The translations under genes were made by a program, and so were the position numbers. 64,000 bases of DNA, taken from assembly GCF_002086815.1 (NCBI RefSeq), contig NZ_MVID01000021.1, positions 1 to 64,000 of the forward strand, written 5' to 3'. Shown here piece after piece: positions 1 to 9,116 of the stretch. The DNA comes from Mycolicibacterium parafortuitum (GTDB taxonomy: Bacteria; Actinomycetota; Actinomycetes; Mycobacteriales; Mycobacteriaceae). The notes beneath the pieces are model-generated. The model was not told the DNA's origin. It saw only the letters and a program-made list of their open reading frames with translations, and searched no databases. Within the stretch, counting starts at the first letter, position 1. Each line of letters opens with the position of its first letter.

Positions 1-51
1 CCTCGGCAGATCATCCACGCCCGACGTCAACCTTGACTCACAGCGCGAAAG

Positions 52-546
52 CTAGACCGCGAACCTCTCGTCGGTGTAGCGGCGCAGGTTGTGCAGGAAC
101 CTCTGGAACATCCAGCCCATCACGGGACGCCCGGTGAACAGGCCGAACCGACCGGCGATCCCATTGGGCTTCAGGGCCATGACCCAGGTCAGATGGCAAC
201 CCTGCTCGGTCGCGACGACGCGGTAGTCCTCGGCGAACGCCGCGATGCTACGGGTGGTCGCGGCGTCGAACCGGAACGCCATGCGGGTGAACGGGTCCCA
301 AGCGAGGAACACCTCGTCGCCGGTGATGCCGCCCCGCATCTCGACCGTGCGGGTCGTGCCCACACCACGAGGCTCCGGCGACGTCCACGTGACGTTGGTG
401 ATCACGCTGGCCCAGTGCGGCCAGGACGTCTCGTCGGCGAGCACCTCGAACAGTTGCTCGGGGGTGATGGCCAGTTCCACGGCGCTGACGAAGCGGTACG
501 GCGCCGTGTCGATGAAGTCCAGCCCGACGCGCTCGCAGGGATGCAT
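52..546 (-). CDS. SRPBCC (START-like) family protein
   Basis: A 164-residue protein with the helix-grip pattern of the SRPBCC/polyketide-cyclase superfamily. It opens with a strand and a helix (FVSAVELAITPEQLFEVL), carries the usual W-P-H-W turn, and ends in a long helix (residues about 135-160). These proteins bind hydrophobic ligands in a deep pocket; the ligand cannot be told here. I chose the ATG at 546 because TAAGGT (560-555) lies 8 nt upstream, placing a leaderless transcript start next to it. The ATG at 552 is the alternative and adds two residues. It is divergent from the reductase gene at 653. Family is clear, function is not. Confidence 0.8.
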   Translation of the reverse strand: MHPCERVGLDFIDTAPYRFVSAVELAITPEQLFEVLADETSWPHWASVITNVTWTSPEPRGVGTTRTVEMRGGITGDEVFLAWDPFTRMAFRFDAATTRSIAAFAEDYRVVATEQGCHLTWVMALKPNGIAGRFGLFTGRPVMGWMFQRFLHNLRRYTDERFAV

Positions 547-652
547 GACCATACACCTTAGGGCATTGTGTCGCGCCGGGATGAGTGGCGGTGCCGCCAG
601 AGGTTCTGGCGCGCAGGACGGATACACCTCACCACGCTCAGGAAGGCACACG

Positions 653-1408
653 ATGAAGATCGTCGTCATCGGCGGGACCGGCCTCATCGGCTCGAAACTC
701 GTCGCGCAGCTCACCGGGGACGGCCACGACGCGGTCGCGGCCGCGCCGTCCACCGGGGTGAACACCTACACCGGAGAAGGGCTGGAGGAGGTGCTCACCG
801 GCGCGGACGTCGTCGTCGACGTGTCGAACTCGCCCACGCTCGACGACGCCGCCAAAGAGTTCTTCCAGGTGGCCACCACCAACCTGCTGGCCGCGGAATC
901 CGCCGCCGGCGTCAGCCACCATGTGGCGCTCTCGGTCGTCGGCACCGCCGAAATGGCGCCCCAGAGTGGCTACTTCCAGGCCAAGCTCGCCCAGGAGGAA
1001 CTCATCGCCGCGGGGCGGGTCCCGTACACGATCGTGCACGCGACGCAGTTCTTCGAGTTCGCCGACACGCTCGCCGACTCCGCGACCGTCGACGGTGTCG
1101 TCCGGATGCCGCCGGCCTACTTCCAGCCGATGGCGGCCCGCGACGTCGCGCGCGGAGTCGCAGCCGTCGCCGTCGATGCCCCGGCGGGCGGCATCGTCGA
1201 GATCGGTGGCCCCGAGGCGGTGCTGCTGCCCGATCTCCTGCGCACGGCGCTGACCGCCCGCGGTGACGGCAGGCCGGTGGTCGCCGACCCCGACGCCACC
1301 TACTGGGGCGTCGACCTCGACGAACGGACGTTGTGCCCGGGGGCCGGCGCGCGGCTGTCCGCGACCCGGTTCGAGGATTGGCTTCGCGAACCGGCGGCCG
1401 CACGCTGA
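653..1408 (+). CDS. NmrA-like NAD(P)-binding reductase (atypical SDR)
   Basis: A 251-residue protein starting with a Rossmann nucleotide-binding strand-turn-helix (MKIVVIGGTGLIGSKL; GxxGxxG at residues 7-13). It lacks the YxxxK catalytic pair of classical short-chain dehydrogenases, which fits the atypical NmrA/SDR_a5 class that often acts as a quinone or flavin reductase or as a redox-sensing regulator. Middle residues (HATQFFEF) resemble the substrate-side loop of that class. The start has a strong ribosome site, AGGAAGG at 640-646. The next gene on the strand, a LuxR regulator, is about 97 bp downstream and could be co-transcribed. Confidence 0.8.
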   Translation: MKIVVIGGTGLIGSKLVAQLTGDGHDAVAAAPSTGVNTYTGEGLEEVLTGADVVVDVSNSPTLDDAAKEFFQVATTNLLAAESAAGVSHHVALSVVGTAEMAPQSGYFQAKLAQEELIAAGRVPYTIVHATQFFEFADTLADSATVDGVVRMPPAYFQPMAARDVARGVAAVAVDAPAGGIVEIGGPEAVLLPDLLRTALTARGDGRPVVADPDATYWGVDLDERTLCPGAGARLSATRFEDWLREPAAAR

Positions 1409-1505
1409 AGCACGACCACACAAAGCCCAGTCCGGAATACACTTCCCCCACCAGCATCAAGATCGGACGAACCTTCGCGCGCGTCCGTGCGGAATGGACG
1501 CGGTG

Positions 1506-4304
1506 ATGCCCATGTCGAGCCCGGACCGGTCCGCGCCGCTGCGCGGCCGCGCCGCCGAGTGCGAGCGACTCGACGAGCTGATCGCGGCCGTCAAACCCGG
1601 TGCCCGCCAGGTGCTGGTGCTGCGTGGCGAGGCGGGAGTCGGCAAGACCGCGCTGCTCGACTACGCCGCGCGGCGAGCCGAAGGCTTTCAGCTGCTTGCT
1701 GTTTCCGGCGTCGAATCCGACATGGAACTCGCCTACGCGGGCCTGCACCAGCTGTGCGCACCGCTGCTCGGGCACCTCGACGGGCTGCCCGAGCCGCAGC
1801 GACAAGCGCTCGACGTCGCCTTCGGGCGCGGCGCCGGTCCGGCGCCGGACCGGTTCCTCGTCGGGCTCGCGGTGCTGAGCCTGTTCGCCGCGGCGGCCGA
1901 GGTTGCCCCGGTGATCGGCATCGTGGACGACGCGCAGTGGCTCGACCAGGTGTCGGTGCAGACATTGGCGTTCGTCGCGCGGCGCCTGCTCGCCGAACCG
2001 GTCGCGCTGGTGTTCGGTGTCCGTGATCACCCGGAGCTGCTCGCCGACCTGCCCGAGCTGCCGCTGACCGGGCTGTCGGATGCCGAGGCCAGGGAGCTGC
2101 TGGATTCGGTGATGTTGGCCGCCATGGATCCGCGGGTGCGGGACCGGATCGTCGCCGAGACCCGCGGACTGCCCCTGGCGATCCTGGAGGTACCGCGCAG
2201 CATCTCGGCCGCCGAGCTGGCGGGCGGGTTCTGGATCTCCGGGAAGCGGTCGTCGCCGGCCGCCCTCGAGCAGAGCTACGTGCGCCGGATTCAGGTGCTG
2301 CCGACGAATACCCGGCAGCTGTTGCTGCTCGCGGCCGCCGAGCCGCTCGGCGACGCTGCGTTGTTCCTGCGCGCGGCAACACGTTTGGGGCTCCCGGTCG
2401 ATGACCTGGCTCCGGCCGAGGCTGACGACCTGATCGAGTTCGGTCCGCGAATGCGGTTCCGGCATCCGCTGATCCGGTCGGCGTCCTATCGGGCGGCAGA
2501 CCTCGCCGCGCGGCGGGCCGCGCACCGCGCGCTGGCCGACGCGACCGACCCGCAGGCCGACCCCGACCGTCGGGCATGGCACGCCGCGCAGGCCGCCGCC
2601 GGACCTGACGACGAGGTCGCCGCCGATCTGGAGCGCGCCGCGCTGCGAGCCACCGGCAGGGGCGGAATTGCCGCCGCCGCAACATTTCTGGAGCGGGCCA
2701 CCGCCCTGACCGCGAACTCGAGGCTGCGGTCGGCCAGGGCGTTGGCCGCGGCGCAGGCCAAACGTGACGCCGCGGACACCGACAGCGCCCGCGAACTGCT
2801 CGCGATCGCCGAACTGGGAGAGCTGTCCGCCGAGCAGCAGGCCCACGTGGCACGGTTGCGGGCGCAGATGGAGTTCATGCGCAGCCGCGCCGGGGAGGCG
2901 GGTGCACCGAAGATCGCCGACACCGCGCCGATACTGCTCGACGCCGCCGCGCGACTGGCGAACCTCGACGACGACTCCTCACGGGAGAGTTACCTCGAAG
3001 CCATCGCGGCACTGATGTACGGCGGCCGTTCCGCCGATCCGGCCGCGCTGCGGGCCGCGGCGGAAGCCGCACTGCCCGCGATCGGCGGAAACCGGTCGCT
3101 GCGGCCGGTCGACCTGCTGCTCAAGGGGATGGTCGAACGGATCATCGGAGGCTACGGCGCGGGCGCCGAAACGCTGGATGTCGCGGTGCGGGGGATGTGC
3201 GCGCAGGCAGAGTCCGACGACATCGCCGTCGGGCGGTGGCTGCGGGTGCCGGGGTTCCCGATCCTGCAGGAGTCGGCCGCGCACGAGCTGTGGGACGAGG
3301 CCGCCATCCGGACCCTGTCGACGTGCGCGGTGCGTCACGCCCGGGACTCCGGCGCCCTCGACGGATTGCCCCGCGCATTGACCTACCGCGCCGGCGTGCA
3401 CCTGATCGCCGGGGAGTTCACCACGGCCGAGCAACTCATCGAGGAGGCGCACTCGATCACCGAGGCGACCGGGCACCGATCGCCGGTGCGCTACCACTCG
3501 GTGCTGCTGGCCGCGTGGCGCGGTGACGCCACGACGGCCGCGAAGCTCATCGACAGCGCCCGCGCCGACGGCTGTTCCCGCGGCGAGGGGCGTCTGGACG
3601 GGTTGACCGGATACGCCGCCGCGATCCTGCACAACGGACTCGGACAGTACGACGAGGCGTATGCGGCGGCCCGCGACGCCGCCGCCTACCAGGACCTCGG
3701 CTTCCACGGCTGGTGCCTGTACGAGATGGTCGAGGCGGCGACGCGCACCGGAGCCTGCGATGCCGCGGCGCAGGCCCTCGCGACGCTGCAGGCCTGTGCC
3801 GGCGCCAGCGAAACCGACTGGGCCGTGGGCGCATTGACGAGCGCACAGGCGATGCTGGCCGACGATGCCGCCGCCGAGGCGCTCTACGCCGAGTCGATCG
3901 AACGGTTGAGCAGAACCCGGGTCGTCGTGCACCTCGCCCGGACCCGGCTGATCTACGGCGAGTGGTTGCGCCGCAACAACCGGCGAAGCGATGCGCGGCG
4001 CGAACTGACCGCAGCCCACGACGCGTTCACCGAGATGGGTGCGCGGGGGTTCGCCGAACGCGCGCGCCGTGAGCTGGTCGCCACGGGGGAGAAGGTGCGC
4101 ACCCGCGAGGACCGCGCAGGCACGGGCCTCACCGCCCAGGAGGCGCAGATCGCGCAGCTGGCCGCAGAAGGCCTGACCAATCAGGAGATCGGCGCCCAGC
4201 TGTTCATCAGCTCACACACCGTGGAATGGCACCTGCGGAAGGTGTTCGCGAAGCTGGGCATCACCTCGCGCCGTCAACTGCGCACCACAGCCCGCACGCC
4301 CTGA
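1506..4304 (+). CDS. Large AAA ATPase / LuxR-type transcriptional regulator
   Basis: A protein of about 932 residues of the LAL/STAND class. The N-terminal ATPase has a Walker A motif (GEAGVGKT, about residue 42) and a Walker B motif (GIVDDAQW, about residue 138). A long helical, TPR-like middle follows, and the last 60 residues are a LuxR/GerE helix-turn-helix (LTAQEAQIAQLAAEGLTNQ ... TVEWHLRKVFAKLGI). Such proteins switch on target promoters after ligand and ATP binding; the ligand here is unknown. The start is uncertain: ATG codons at 1494, 1506 and 1512 are all in frame with no convincing ribosome site. Likely targets are the neighbouring reductase or sigma-factor genes, but this is inference. 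Confidence 0.85.
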   Translation: MPMSSPDRSAPLRGRAAECERLDELIAAVKPGARQVLVLRGEAGVGKTALLDYAARRAEGFQLLAVSGVESDMELAYAGLHQLCAPLLGHLDGLPEPQRQALDVAFGRGAGPAPDRFLVGLAVLSLFAAAAEVAPVIGIVDDAQWLDQVSVQTLAFVARRLLAEPVALVFGVRDHPELLADLPELPLTGLSDAEARELLDSVMLAAMDPRVRDRIVAETRGLPLAILEVPRSISAAELAGGFWISGKRSSPAALEQSYVRRIQVLPTNTRQLLLLAAAEPLGDAALFLRAATRLGLPVDDLAPAEADDLIEFGPRMRFRHPLIRSASYRAADLAARRAAHRALADATDPQADPDRRAWHAAQAAAGPDDEVAADLERAALRATGRGGIAAAATFLERATALTANSRLRSARALAAAQAKRDAADTDSARELLAIAELGELSAEQQAHVARLRAQMEFMRSRAGEAGAPKIADTAPILLDAAARLANLDDDSSRESYLEAIAALMYGGRSADPAALRAAAEAALPAIGGNRSLRPVDLLLKGMVERIIGGYGAGAETLDVAVRGMCAQAESDDIAVGRWLRVPGFPILQESAAHELWDEAAIRTLSTCAVRHARDSGALDGLPRALTYRAGVHLIAGEFTTAEQLIEEAHSITEATGHRSPVRYHSVLLAAWRGDATTAAKLIDSARADGCSRGEGRLDGLTGYAAAILHNGLGQYDEAYAAARDAAAYQDLGFHGWCLYEMVEAATRTGACDAAAQALATLQACAGASETDWAVGALTSAQAMLADDAAAEALYAESIERLSRTRVVVHLARTRLIYGEWLRRNNRRSDARRELTAAHDAFTEMGARGFAERARRELVATGEKVRTREDRAGTGLTAQEAQIAQLAAEGLTNQEIGAQLFISSHTVEWHLRKVFAKLGITSRRQLRTTARTP

Positions 4305-4414
4305 GAGCCACGGACTGAGAGCCGGGGACTACGGGTTTTCAAGGGTTCGCCTCGGTGCCGAACCCGCGAATGTAGGTGGTGAATCAGACACCGCCACCCG
4401 CAGGAGATCCGATC

Positions 4415-5026
4415 ATGACCGTCACCTTTCTGCCCGCCAGATCCGCTCCCGACGCTGCTCTGTCCGCCAGGTTCGCCCGAGAGGTCGAACCGCTGCTCGC
4501 TGTCCTCGGCCGCGGCGCGCGCCGGCTCGCGCGCAGTGAACCCGAGGCCGAGGACCTGCTGCAGGACACCCTGTTGCGCGCGTACCGCGGTTTCCACACC
4601 TTCGAAGACGGCACCAACCTCCAGGCCTGGCTGTTCCGCATCCTCTACAACCGCTGGGTCAGCGTTCACCGCGCCAAGCAGGCCCGGGTGACCGAGGTGT
4701 CGGCCGCGCTGCTCACCGACCGCGACCTGGCCGCCACCGCCTCCCGGTTGCCGGGTGGGCCGCGCTCGGCCGAGGCCGAAGTGCTCGACGCACTTCCCGA
4801 CGGTGACGTCAGGTCCGCGCTGGCCTCCCTGCCCGGCGGCTTCGCCGAGGTGCTGTTCTACGCCGACATCGAGGGCTACACCTACGCCGAGACCGCCGTG
4901 ATCCTCGGCATCCCGATCGGCACCGTGATGTCGCGGGTGTCCCGCGGCCGCAAACGCCTGCGCATCGCGCTGGCCCACCTGTCCCACGGTCGCGGCGAAT
5001 CCGTCGTCGCCGCCGTCATCGCCTGA
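4415..5026 (+). CDS. ECF-type sigma factor, SigH-like
   Basis: A 203-residue sigma-70 family protein with region 2 (EDLLQDTLLRAYRGF, then GTNLQAWLFRILYNRW) and region 4 (YADIEGYTYAETAVILGIP, then GTVMSRVSRGRKRLR). The G-T-N-L-x-A-W-L segment and overall spacing resemble the mycobacterial SigH/actinobacterial SigR group. Start chosen at 4415 because AGGAG (4402-4406) is ideally spaced; an upstream GTG in frame at 4376 is less likely. No anti-sigma gene (ZAS, CxxC type) follows. Instead a dehydrogenase and a cupin gene lie downstream with 29 and 57 bp gaps, probably one operon. How its activity is held in check is not visible here. Confidence 0.9.
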   Translation: MTVTFLPARSAPDAALSARFAREVEPLLAVLGRGARRLARSEPEAEDLLQDTLLRAYRGFHTFEDGTNLQAWLFRILYNRWVSVHRAKQARVTEVSAALLTDRDLAATASRLPGGPRSAEAEVLDALPDGDVRSALASLPGGFAEVLFYADIEGYTYAETAVILGIPIGTVMSRVSRGRKRLRIALAHLSHGRGESVVAAVIA

Positions 5027-5055
5027 CCGCGTCGTCACACAACACCGGAGCATCC

Positions 5056-5778
5056 ATGCAACTCACCGACAACCACGCCCTCATCACCGGCGGCACCGCG
5101 GGCATCGGGCTCGCGTGTGCCCGGCTTCTGGCCCGAGAGGGCGCCGTCGTCACCATCACCGGCCGCGACGCCGACCGTGGCGCCGCAGCGGCGGCGTCGA
5201 TCGACGGACCTGTCCGATTCCTGCGGGCCGACCTCGCCGACGCCGAATCGGTGCAGGAACTGGTGCACCGTGCCGGGGTGGTCGACATCCTGGTCAACAA
5301 CGCCGCCGCGTTCCCGGCCGCGCTGACCGTCGACCAGCGCCGCGATGCGTTCGAACGCACCTTCGCGACCAACGTCGCCGGCACCTACTTCCTCGCGGCC
5401 GGGCTGGTGCCCGGCATGGTCACCCGCGGCCACGGCAGCATCATCAACGTCACCACGATGGTCGCGTCGAAAGGTGTGCCCGGCGCGGGCGTGTACGCCG
5501 CCTCCAAGGCTGCCGTCGAGTCGCTGACGCGCACCTGGGCCGCGGAGTTCGGGGCGGCGGGCGTGCGGGTCAACAGCGTCGCCCCCGGGCCGACGAGAAC
5601 CGAAGGTGTACAGGCCGAATGGGGTGAGACGAACGAGGAGCTCGGCCGCGCGCTGCCGCTCGGGCGGACCGCCGAACCCGACGAGATCGCCCAGGCCGTG
5701 CTGTTCCTGGCCTCTCCGCGGGCGTCCTTCATCACCGGATCGGTGCTGCACGCCGACGGCGGCGGCAGCGCCGTCTGA
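5056..5778 (+). CDS. Short-chain dehydrogenase/reductase
   Basis: A 240-residue classical SDR: cofactor motif TGGTAGIG at residues 10-17, NNAA motif near residue 80, catalytic Tyr-x-x-x-Lys (YAASK) near residue 150, and the C-terminal F-L-A-S-P ... I-T-G-S ... D-G-G pattern. It would oxidise or reduce an alcohol/ketone with NAD(P)(H); the substrate cannot be read from sequence. GGAG at 5046-5049 precedes the ATG. It follows the sigma-factor gene by 29 bp and precedes a cupin gene, so it is probably co-expressed with both. Confidence 0.9.
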   Translation: MQLTDNHALITGGTAGIGLACARLLAREGAVVTITGRDADRGAAAAASIDGPVRFLRADLADAESVQELVHRAGVVDILVNNAAAFPAALTVDQRRDAFERTFATNVAGTYFLAAGLVPGMVTRGHGSIINVTTMVASKGVPGAGVYAASKAAVESLTRTWAAEFGAAGVRVNSVAPGPTRTEGVQAEWGETNEELGRALPLGRTAEPDEIAQAVLFLASPRASFITGSVLHADGGGSAV

Positions 5779-5835
5779 AAGCCCGTCCGAGTGCCCGTCT
5801 GAAACCCCCGCTGAGTTTCCACGAAAGGACCCGAC

Positions 5836-6264
5836 ATGACAGAAGCGACGACACCCGAGGCCTACGACCCGTCCTGGGAGAGCGCACTGACCGTGGTGCA
5901 GGAGGTGACACCGCCGTTCATCCCCTACGGCGCCCACGCGATGACCGTCGTGATCGACTACCCGCCCGGCAGTGCCGGCGCCCCGCCGCACCGGCATCCC
6001 GGCGGGCCGGCGTTCGGGTTCGTGCTGGAGGGCGAGATGCTGTTCGAGCTCGAAGGCCAGCCGCCGCGGGTGGTGCGTGCCGGGGAGGCGTTCTGGGAGC
6101 CGGGCGGCGAGGTCATCCACTACTCGGACGCCAACAACCGCGATGACGTGCGGTGCCGGTTCACCGTCACGATGCTGTGCGTACCCGATCAGCCGATGCT
6201 CGTCCTGGTCGACGCCGACGAACTCGCCGCGCGGGCGCACCTGCGGGTGCCGCCGGGGCGGTGA
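5836..6264 (+). CDS. Cupin-domain protein
   Basis: A 142-residue single-domain cupin. The first cupin motif is visible as PPHRHPGGPAFGFVLEGEM, giving the His-x-His-type metal ligands and the Glu, and the second as W-E-P-G-G-E-V-I-H. It probably binds one metal ion in a beta-barrel. Its function is unknown; such proteins include dioxygenases, isomerases and detoxifying enzymes. The ribosome site is AAGGAC just before the ATG. It is the last gene of the probable sigma factor-dehydrogenase-cupin operon and ends 87 bp before aspS. Confidence 0.85.
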   Translation: MTEATTPEAYDPSWESALTVVQEVTPPFIPYGAHAMTVVIDYPPGSAGAPPHRHPGGPAFGFVLEGEMLFELEGQPPRVVRAGEAFWEPGGEVIHYSDANNRDDVRCRFTVTMLCVPDQPMLVLVDADELAARAHLRVPPGR

Positions 6265-6297
6265 ACCCGGGTGGCGGGACGGGCCCGGCGGGCCGCT

Positions 6298-6303
6298 TAG
6301 ACT
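6298..6303 (+). promoter_or_regulatory. Putative -10 element of the aspS promoter
   Basis: TAGACT matches the mycobacterial -10 consensus TAnnnT and lies about 48 bp before the aspS start, with AGGAG in between. This would give a leader of roughly 42 nt. No clear -35 hexamer is visible, which is common in mycobacteria. Confidence 0.4.
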
Positions 6304-6351
6304 GATCTGTCGACACTCGCCCCGTCGCCCGCCCTGAAAGAGGAGTTCTTC

Positions 6352-8121
6352 GTGCTGCGCACCCGTACCGCCGGTTCATTGCGTCCTGCCGATGCCGGCC
6401 AGACGGTGACGCTGGCCGGGTGGGTGGCCCGGCGCCGCGACCACGGCGGCGTCATCTTCATCGATCTGCGCGACGCGTCCGGGGTGTCGCAGGTGGTGTT
6501 CCGCGAGGGTGAGGTGCTCGAACAGGCGCACCGGTTGCGCTCGGAGTTCTGTGTCGCGGTCACCGGCGTCGTCGAGATCCGTCCCGAGGGCAACGCGAAC
6601 ACCGACATCCCGACCGGTGAGGTCGAGGTCAACGCGACGTCGCTGACGGTGCTCGGGGAGAGCGCCCCGCTGCCGTTCCAGCTCGACGAGACCGCCGGCG
6701 AGGAAGCCCGGCTGAAGTACCGCTACCTGGATCTGCGCCGCGAGGGGCCCGGCCACGCAATCCGGTTGCGCTCCAAGGTGAATGCCGCCGCACGCGGGGT
6801 GCTCGCCGCGCATGACTTCGTCGAGATCGAGACCCCGACGCTGACCCGCTCGACTCCGGAGGGGGCCCGCGACTTCCTGGTGCCCGCCCGCCTGCAGCCG
6901 GGCTCGTTCTACGCGTTGCCGCAGAGCCCGCAGCTGTTCAAGCAGCTGCTGATGGTCGCAGGCATGGAGCGCTACTACCAGATCGCGCGCTGCTACCGCG
7001 ACGAGGACTTCCGCGCCGACCGTCAGCCCGAGTTCACCCAGCTCGACATGGAGATGAGCTTCGTCGACGCCGACGACGTCATGGCCGTCTCCGAGCAGGT
7101 GCTCAAGGCGGTCTGGGCGCTGGTCGGTTACGACCTGCCGCTGCCGCTGCCGCGGATCAGCTACGCCGAGGCGATGCGCCGGTTCGGCTCCGACAAGCCC
7201 GACCTGCGCTTCGCCGTCGAACTCGTCGAGTGCACGGACTACTTCTCCGAGACCACGTTCCGGGTGTTCCAGGCGCCGTACGTCGGCGCGGTGGTGATGC
7301 CCGGTGGCGCGTCGCAGCCGCGGCGAACGCTCGACGGCTGGCAGGAGTTCGCCAAGCAGCGCGGCCACAAGGGGCTGGCCTACGTCCTGGTGGGCGAGGA
7401 CGGCACGCTTGGCGGCCCGGTGGCCAAGAACCTGTCCGACGCCGAACGCGACGGGCTGGCCGCGCACGTCGGCGCGAAACCCGGTGACTGCGTCTTCTTC
7501 GCGGCGGGGCCCGCCAAGGGGGCCCGGGCGCTGCTGGGCGCGACGCGCATCGAGATCGCCAAGCGTCTCGAACTGATCGACCCGCAGGCGTGGGCGTTCA
7601 CCTGGGTGGTCGACTTCCCGATGTTCGAGTCCGCCGACGACGCCACCGCCTCCGGTGACGTGGCCGTGGGCTCCGGTGCGTGGACGGCGATGCATCACGC
7701 GTTCACCTCACCGAAGGCCGAGTCGATGGAAACCTTCGACACCGATCCCGGCGCCGCGCTGTCCGACGCCTACGACATCGTGTGCAACGGCAACGAGATC
7801 GGCGGCGGCTCGATCCGTATCCACCGCCGCGACATCCAGGAGCGGGTGTTCGCGATGATGGGCATCGACCACGAGGAGGCGCAGGACAAGTTCGGGTTCC
7901 TGCTCGACGCGTTCTCCTACGGCGCCCCGCCGCACGGCGGTATCGCATTCGGCTGGGACCGGATCACCGCGCTGCTGGCCGGGGTGGATTCGATCCGAGA
8001 GGTGATCGCCTTCCCGAAGTCCGGTGGCGGTGTCGACCCGCTCACCGACGCCCCGGCACCGATCACCGCGCAGCAGCGCAAAGAATCCGGTATCGACGCC
8101 ACACCGTCCCGAGAGGCCTGA
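6352..8121 (+). CDS. aspS: Aspartyl-tRNA synthetase
   Basis: A 589-residue class II synthetase of the bacterial AspRS type. It has an N-terminal OB anticodon-binding domain (about residues 1-110), class II motif 2 (CYRDEDFRADRQPEFTQLD), the bacterial GAD insert (about residues 300-400) and motif 3 near the C-terminus (GGIAFGWDRI). It charges tRNA-Asp. In mycobacteria this enzyme is generally non-discriminating and also charges tRNA-Asn, the product being amidated by GatCAB because AsnRS is absent; I assume the same here. The start is GTG with AGGAG at 6341-6345. Confidence 0.98.
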   Translation: MLRTRTAGSLRPADAGQTVTLAGWVARRRDHGGVIFIDLRDASGVSQVVFREGEVLEQAHRLRSEFCVAVTGVVEIRPEGNANTDIPTGEVEVNATSLTVLGESAPLPFQLDETAGEEARLKYRYLDLRREGPGHAIRLRSKVNAAARGVLAAHDFVEIETPTLTRSTPEGARDFLVPARLQPGSFYALPQSPQLFKQLLMVAGMERYYQIARCYRDEDFRADRQPEFTQLDMEMSFVDADDVMAVSEQVLKAVWALVGYDLPLPLPRISYAEAMRRFGSDKPDLRFAVELVECTDYFSETTFRVFQAPYVGAVVMPGGASQPRRTLDGWQEFAKQRGHKGLAYVLVGEDGTLGGPVAKNLSDAERDGLAAHVGAKPGDCVFFAAGPAKGARALLGATRIEIAKRLELIDPQAWAFTWVVDFPMFESADDATASGDVAVGSGAWTAMHHAFTSPKAESMETFDTDPGAALSDAYDIVCNGNEIGGGSIRIHRRDIQERVFAMMGIDHEEAQDKFGFLLDAFSYGAPPHGGIAFGWDRITALLAGVDSIREVIAFPKSGGGVDPLTDAPAPITAQQRKESGIDATPSREA

Positions 8122-8140
8122 TCGACGGGGTTTGCCACGG

Positions 8141-8146
8141 TACGAT
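8141..8146 (+). promoter_or_regulatory. Leaderless-type -10 element before the DUF4436 gene
   Basis: TACGAT fits TAnnnT and ends exactly 6 nt before the GTG start at 8153, so the transcript would begin at the start codon. No ribosome site is present upstream of this GTG, which agrees with leaderless translation. Confidence 0.5.
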
Positions 8147-8152
8147 CCGCGC

Positions 8153-9085
8153 GTGCAGCCCGATACGAAGCCGGCAACCGGCCGCAAGTCCGAACGCTCC
8201 GGCTCGTCGAAAGCGCTGAATGCGACGGTGCTGACGACCCTGGCCGTGGTGATCGCGGTCTACATCGGCGCGCTGGTCGGATACCGGCTGCTGGAACAGC
8301 CGCCGCAACCCTTCGAATTCACCGAGTCCTCGGTGATCCAGGAGACGGCGGTGATCCTCCGGCTGGGCAAGATGGAGACCGTCGAGAACAAGCTGACCGT
8401 CGACGTCCTCGTGCACCCGGACAACGACATTCTCTCTGCCGGACCCGAGGCGGCCGCCAATCCCGTTGTGCGCCTGAGCTCCTGGACCGCTGACGGTCAG
8501 CTGATCCACATGCACGACGATCTTCGGAGCAACGCCTCCACGGTCGAGCTGACGGCGGTGGGCGACCCGGACCACTGGCCGCTGGACAATTACGTCAGCA
8601 ATACCATCGGTGTCGAGGTGTTCTACGGCGAAGGCGCGAACCGGCGCAGCGTCCCGGCCGTCGTTGTGGTCGCCGGCGCGATCAACGGCTGGGACGTCGA
8701 CAGCAACATCAAGGTGCTGGAGGCGCCGTGGGGTCCGATCCAGAGCGTGTCGTTCCATCTGGAGCGCACTCGCGGGGCCCACGCTGTCGACTTCGGGATT
8801 TTGCTCGTGCTGATGGTGCTGCCGGGAACCGCGCTGTTCGTCGCGATCGAGATGCTGCTGAACCGGCGAAAGTTCCTGCCGCCGTTCATCACCTGGTATG
8901 CCGCGATGCTGTTCGCCGTCGTGCCGCTGCGCAACATCCTTCCGGGTGCGCCGCCGACAGGGGCGTGGATCGACGTCGCGGTGATTCTCTGGGTGTTGCT
9001 CGCCCTGTCCGCGGCGATGGTCGTCTACCTGGCGGCCTGGTGGCGGCAGACCAGGGAGGAAGAGCAGCTCAACCCGAAAGTGTGA
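8153..9085 (+). CDS. DUF4436 family membrane protein
   Basis: A 310-residue protein with one transmembrane helix near the N-terminus (about residues 25-45), a roughly 170-residue extracytoplasmic beta-rich region, and three transmembrane helices at the C-terminus (about 215-300). This is the layout of the DUF4436 family, which is common in mycobacteria and has no known function. The GTG start at 8153 is supported by the TACGAT element 6 nt upstream and by homologous-looking residues starting there. It lies 31 bp after aspS and converges on the minus-strand accessory operon. Confidence 0.75.
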   Translation: MQPDTKPATGRKSERSGSSKALNATVLTTLAVVIAVYIGALVGYRLLEQPPQPFEFTESSVIQETAVILRLGKMETVENKLTVDVLVHPDNDILSAGPEAAANPVVRLSSWTADGQLIHMHDDLRSNASTVELTAVGDPDHWPLDNYVSNTIGVEVFYGEGANRRSVPAVVVVAGAINGWDVDSNIKVLEAPWGPIQSVSFHLERTRGAHAVDFGILLVLMVLPGTALFVAIEMLLNRRKFLPPFITWYAAMLFAVVPLRNILPGAPPTGAWIDVAVILWVLLALSAAMVVYLAAWWRQTREEEQLNPKV

Positions 9086-9098
9086 GCCTGCCATTGGG

Positions 9099-9116
9099 AT
9101 CAGCCGGTGTGCTGAT
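9099..9116 (+). terminator. Weak hairpin between convergent genes
   Basis: ATCAGC (9099-9104) and GCTGAT (9111-9116) form a 6-bp stem with a 6-nt loop, followed by TTCTT. It sits just after the DUF4436 stop and covers the stop codon of the opposing proline-rich gene. It may end plus-strand transcription, but the stem is short. Confidence 0.3.

Noticed and set aside
1..51. Gene fragment at the left edge
   Set aside because: Only 51 bases lie before the SRPBCC stop; no coding frame or RNA feature can be supported.
1002..2846. 614-codon open frame on the minus strand
   Set aside because: It lies opposite the NmrA-like and LuxR genes, has low-complexity Arg/Gly-rich composition and no family motifs.
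6265..6351. T-box riboswitch before aspS
   Set aside because: The leader is too short, and no T-box sequence or specifier stem is visible.
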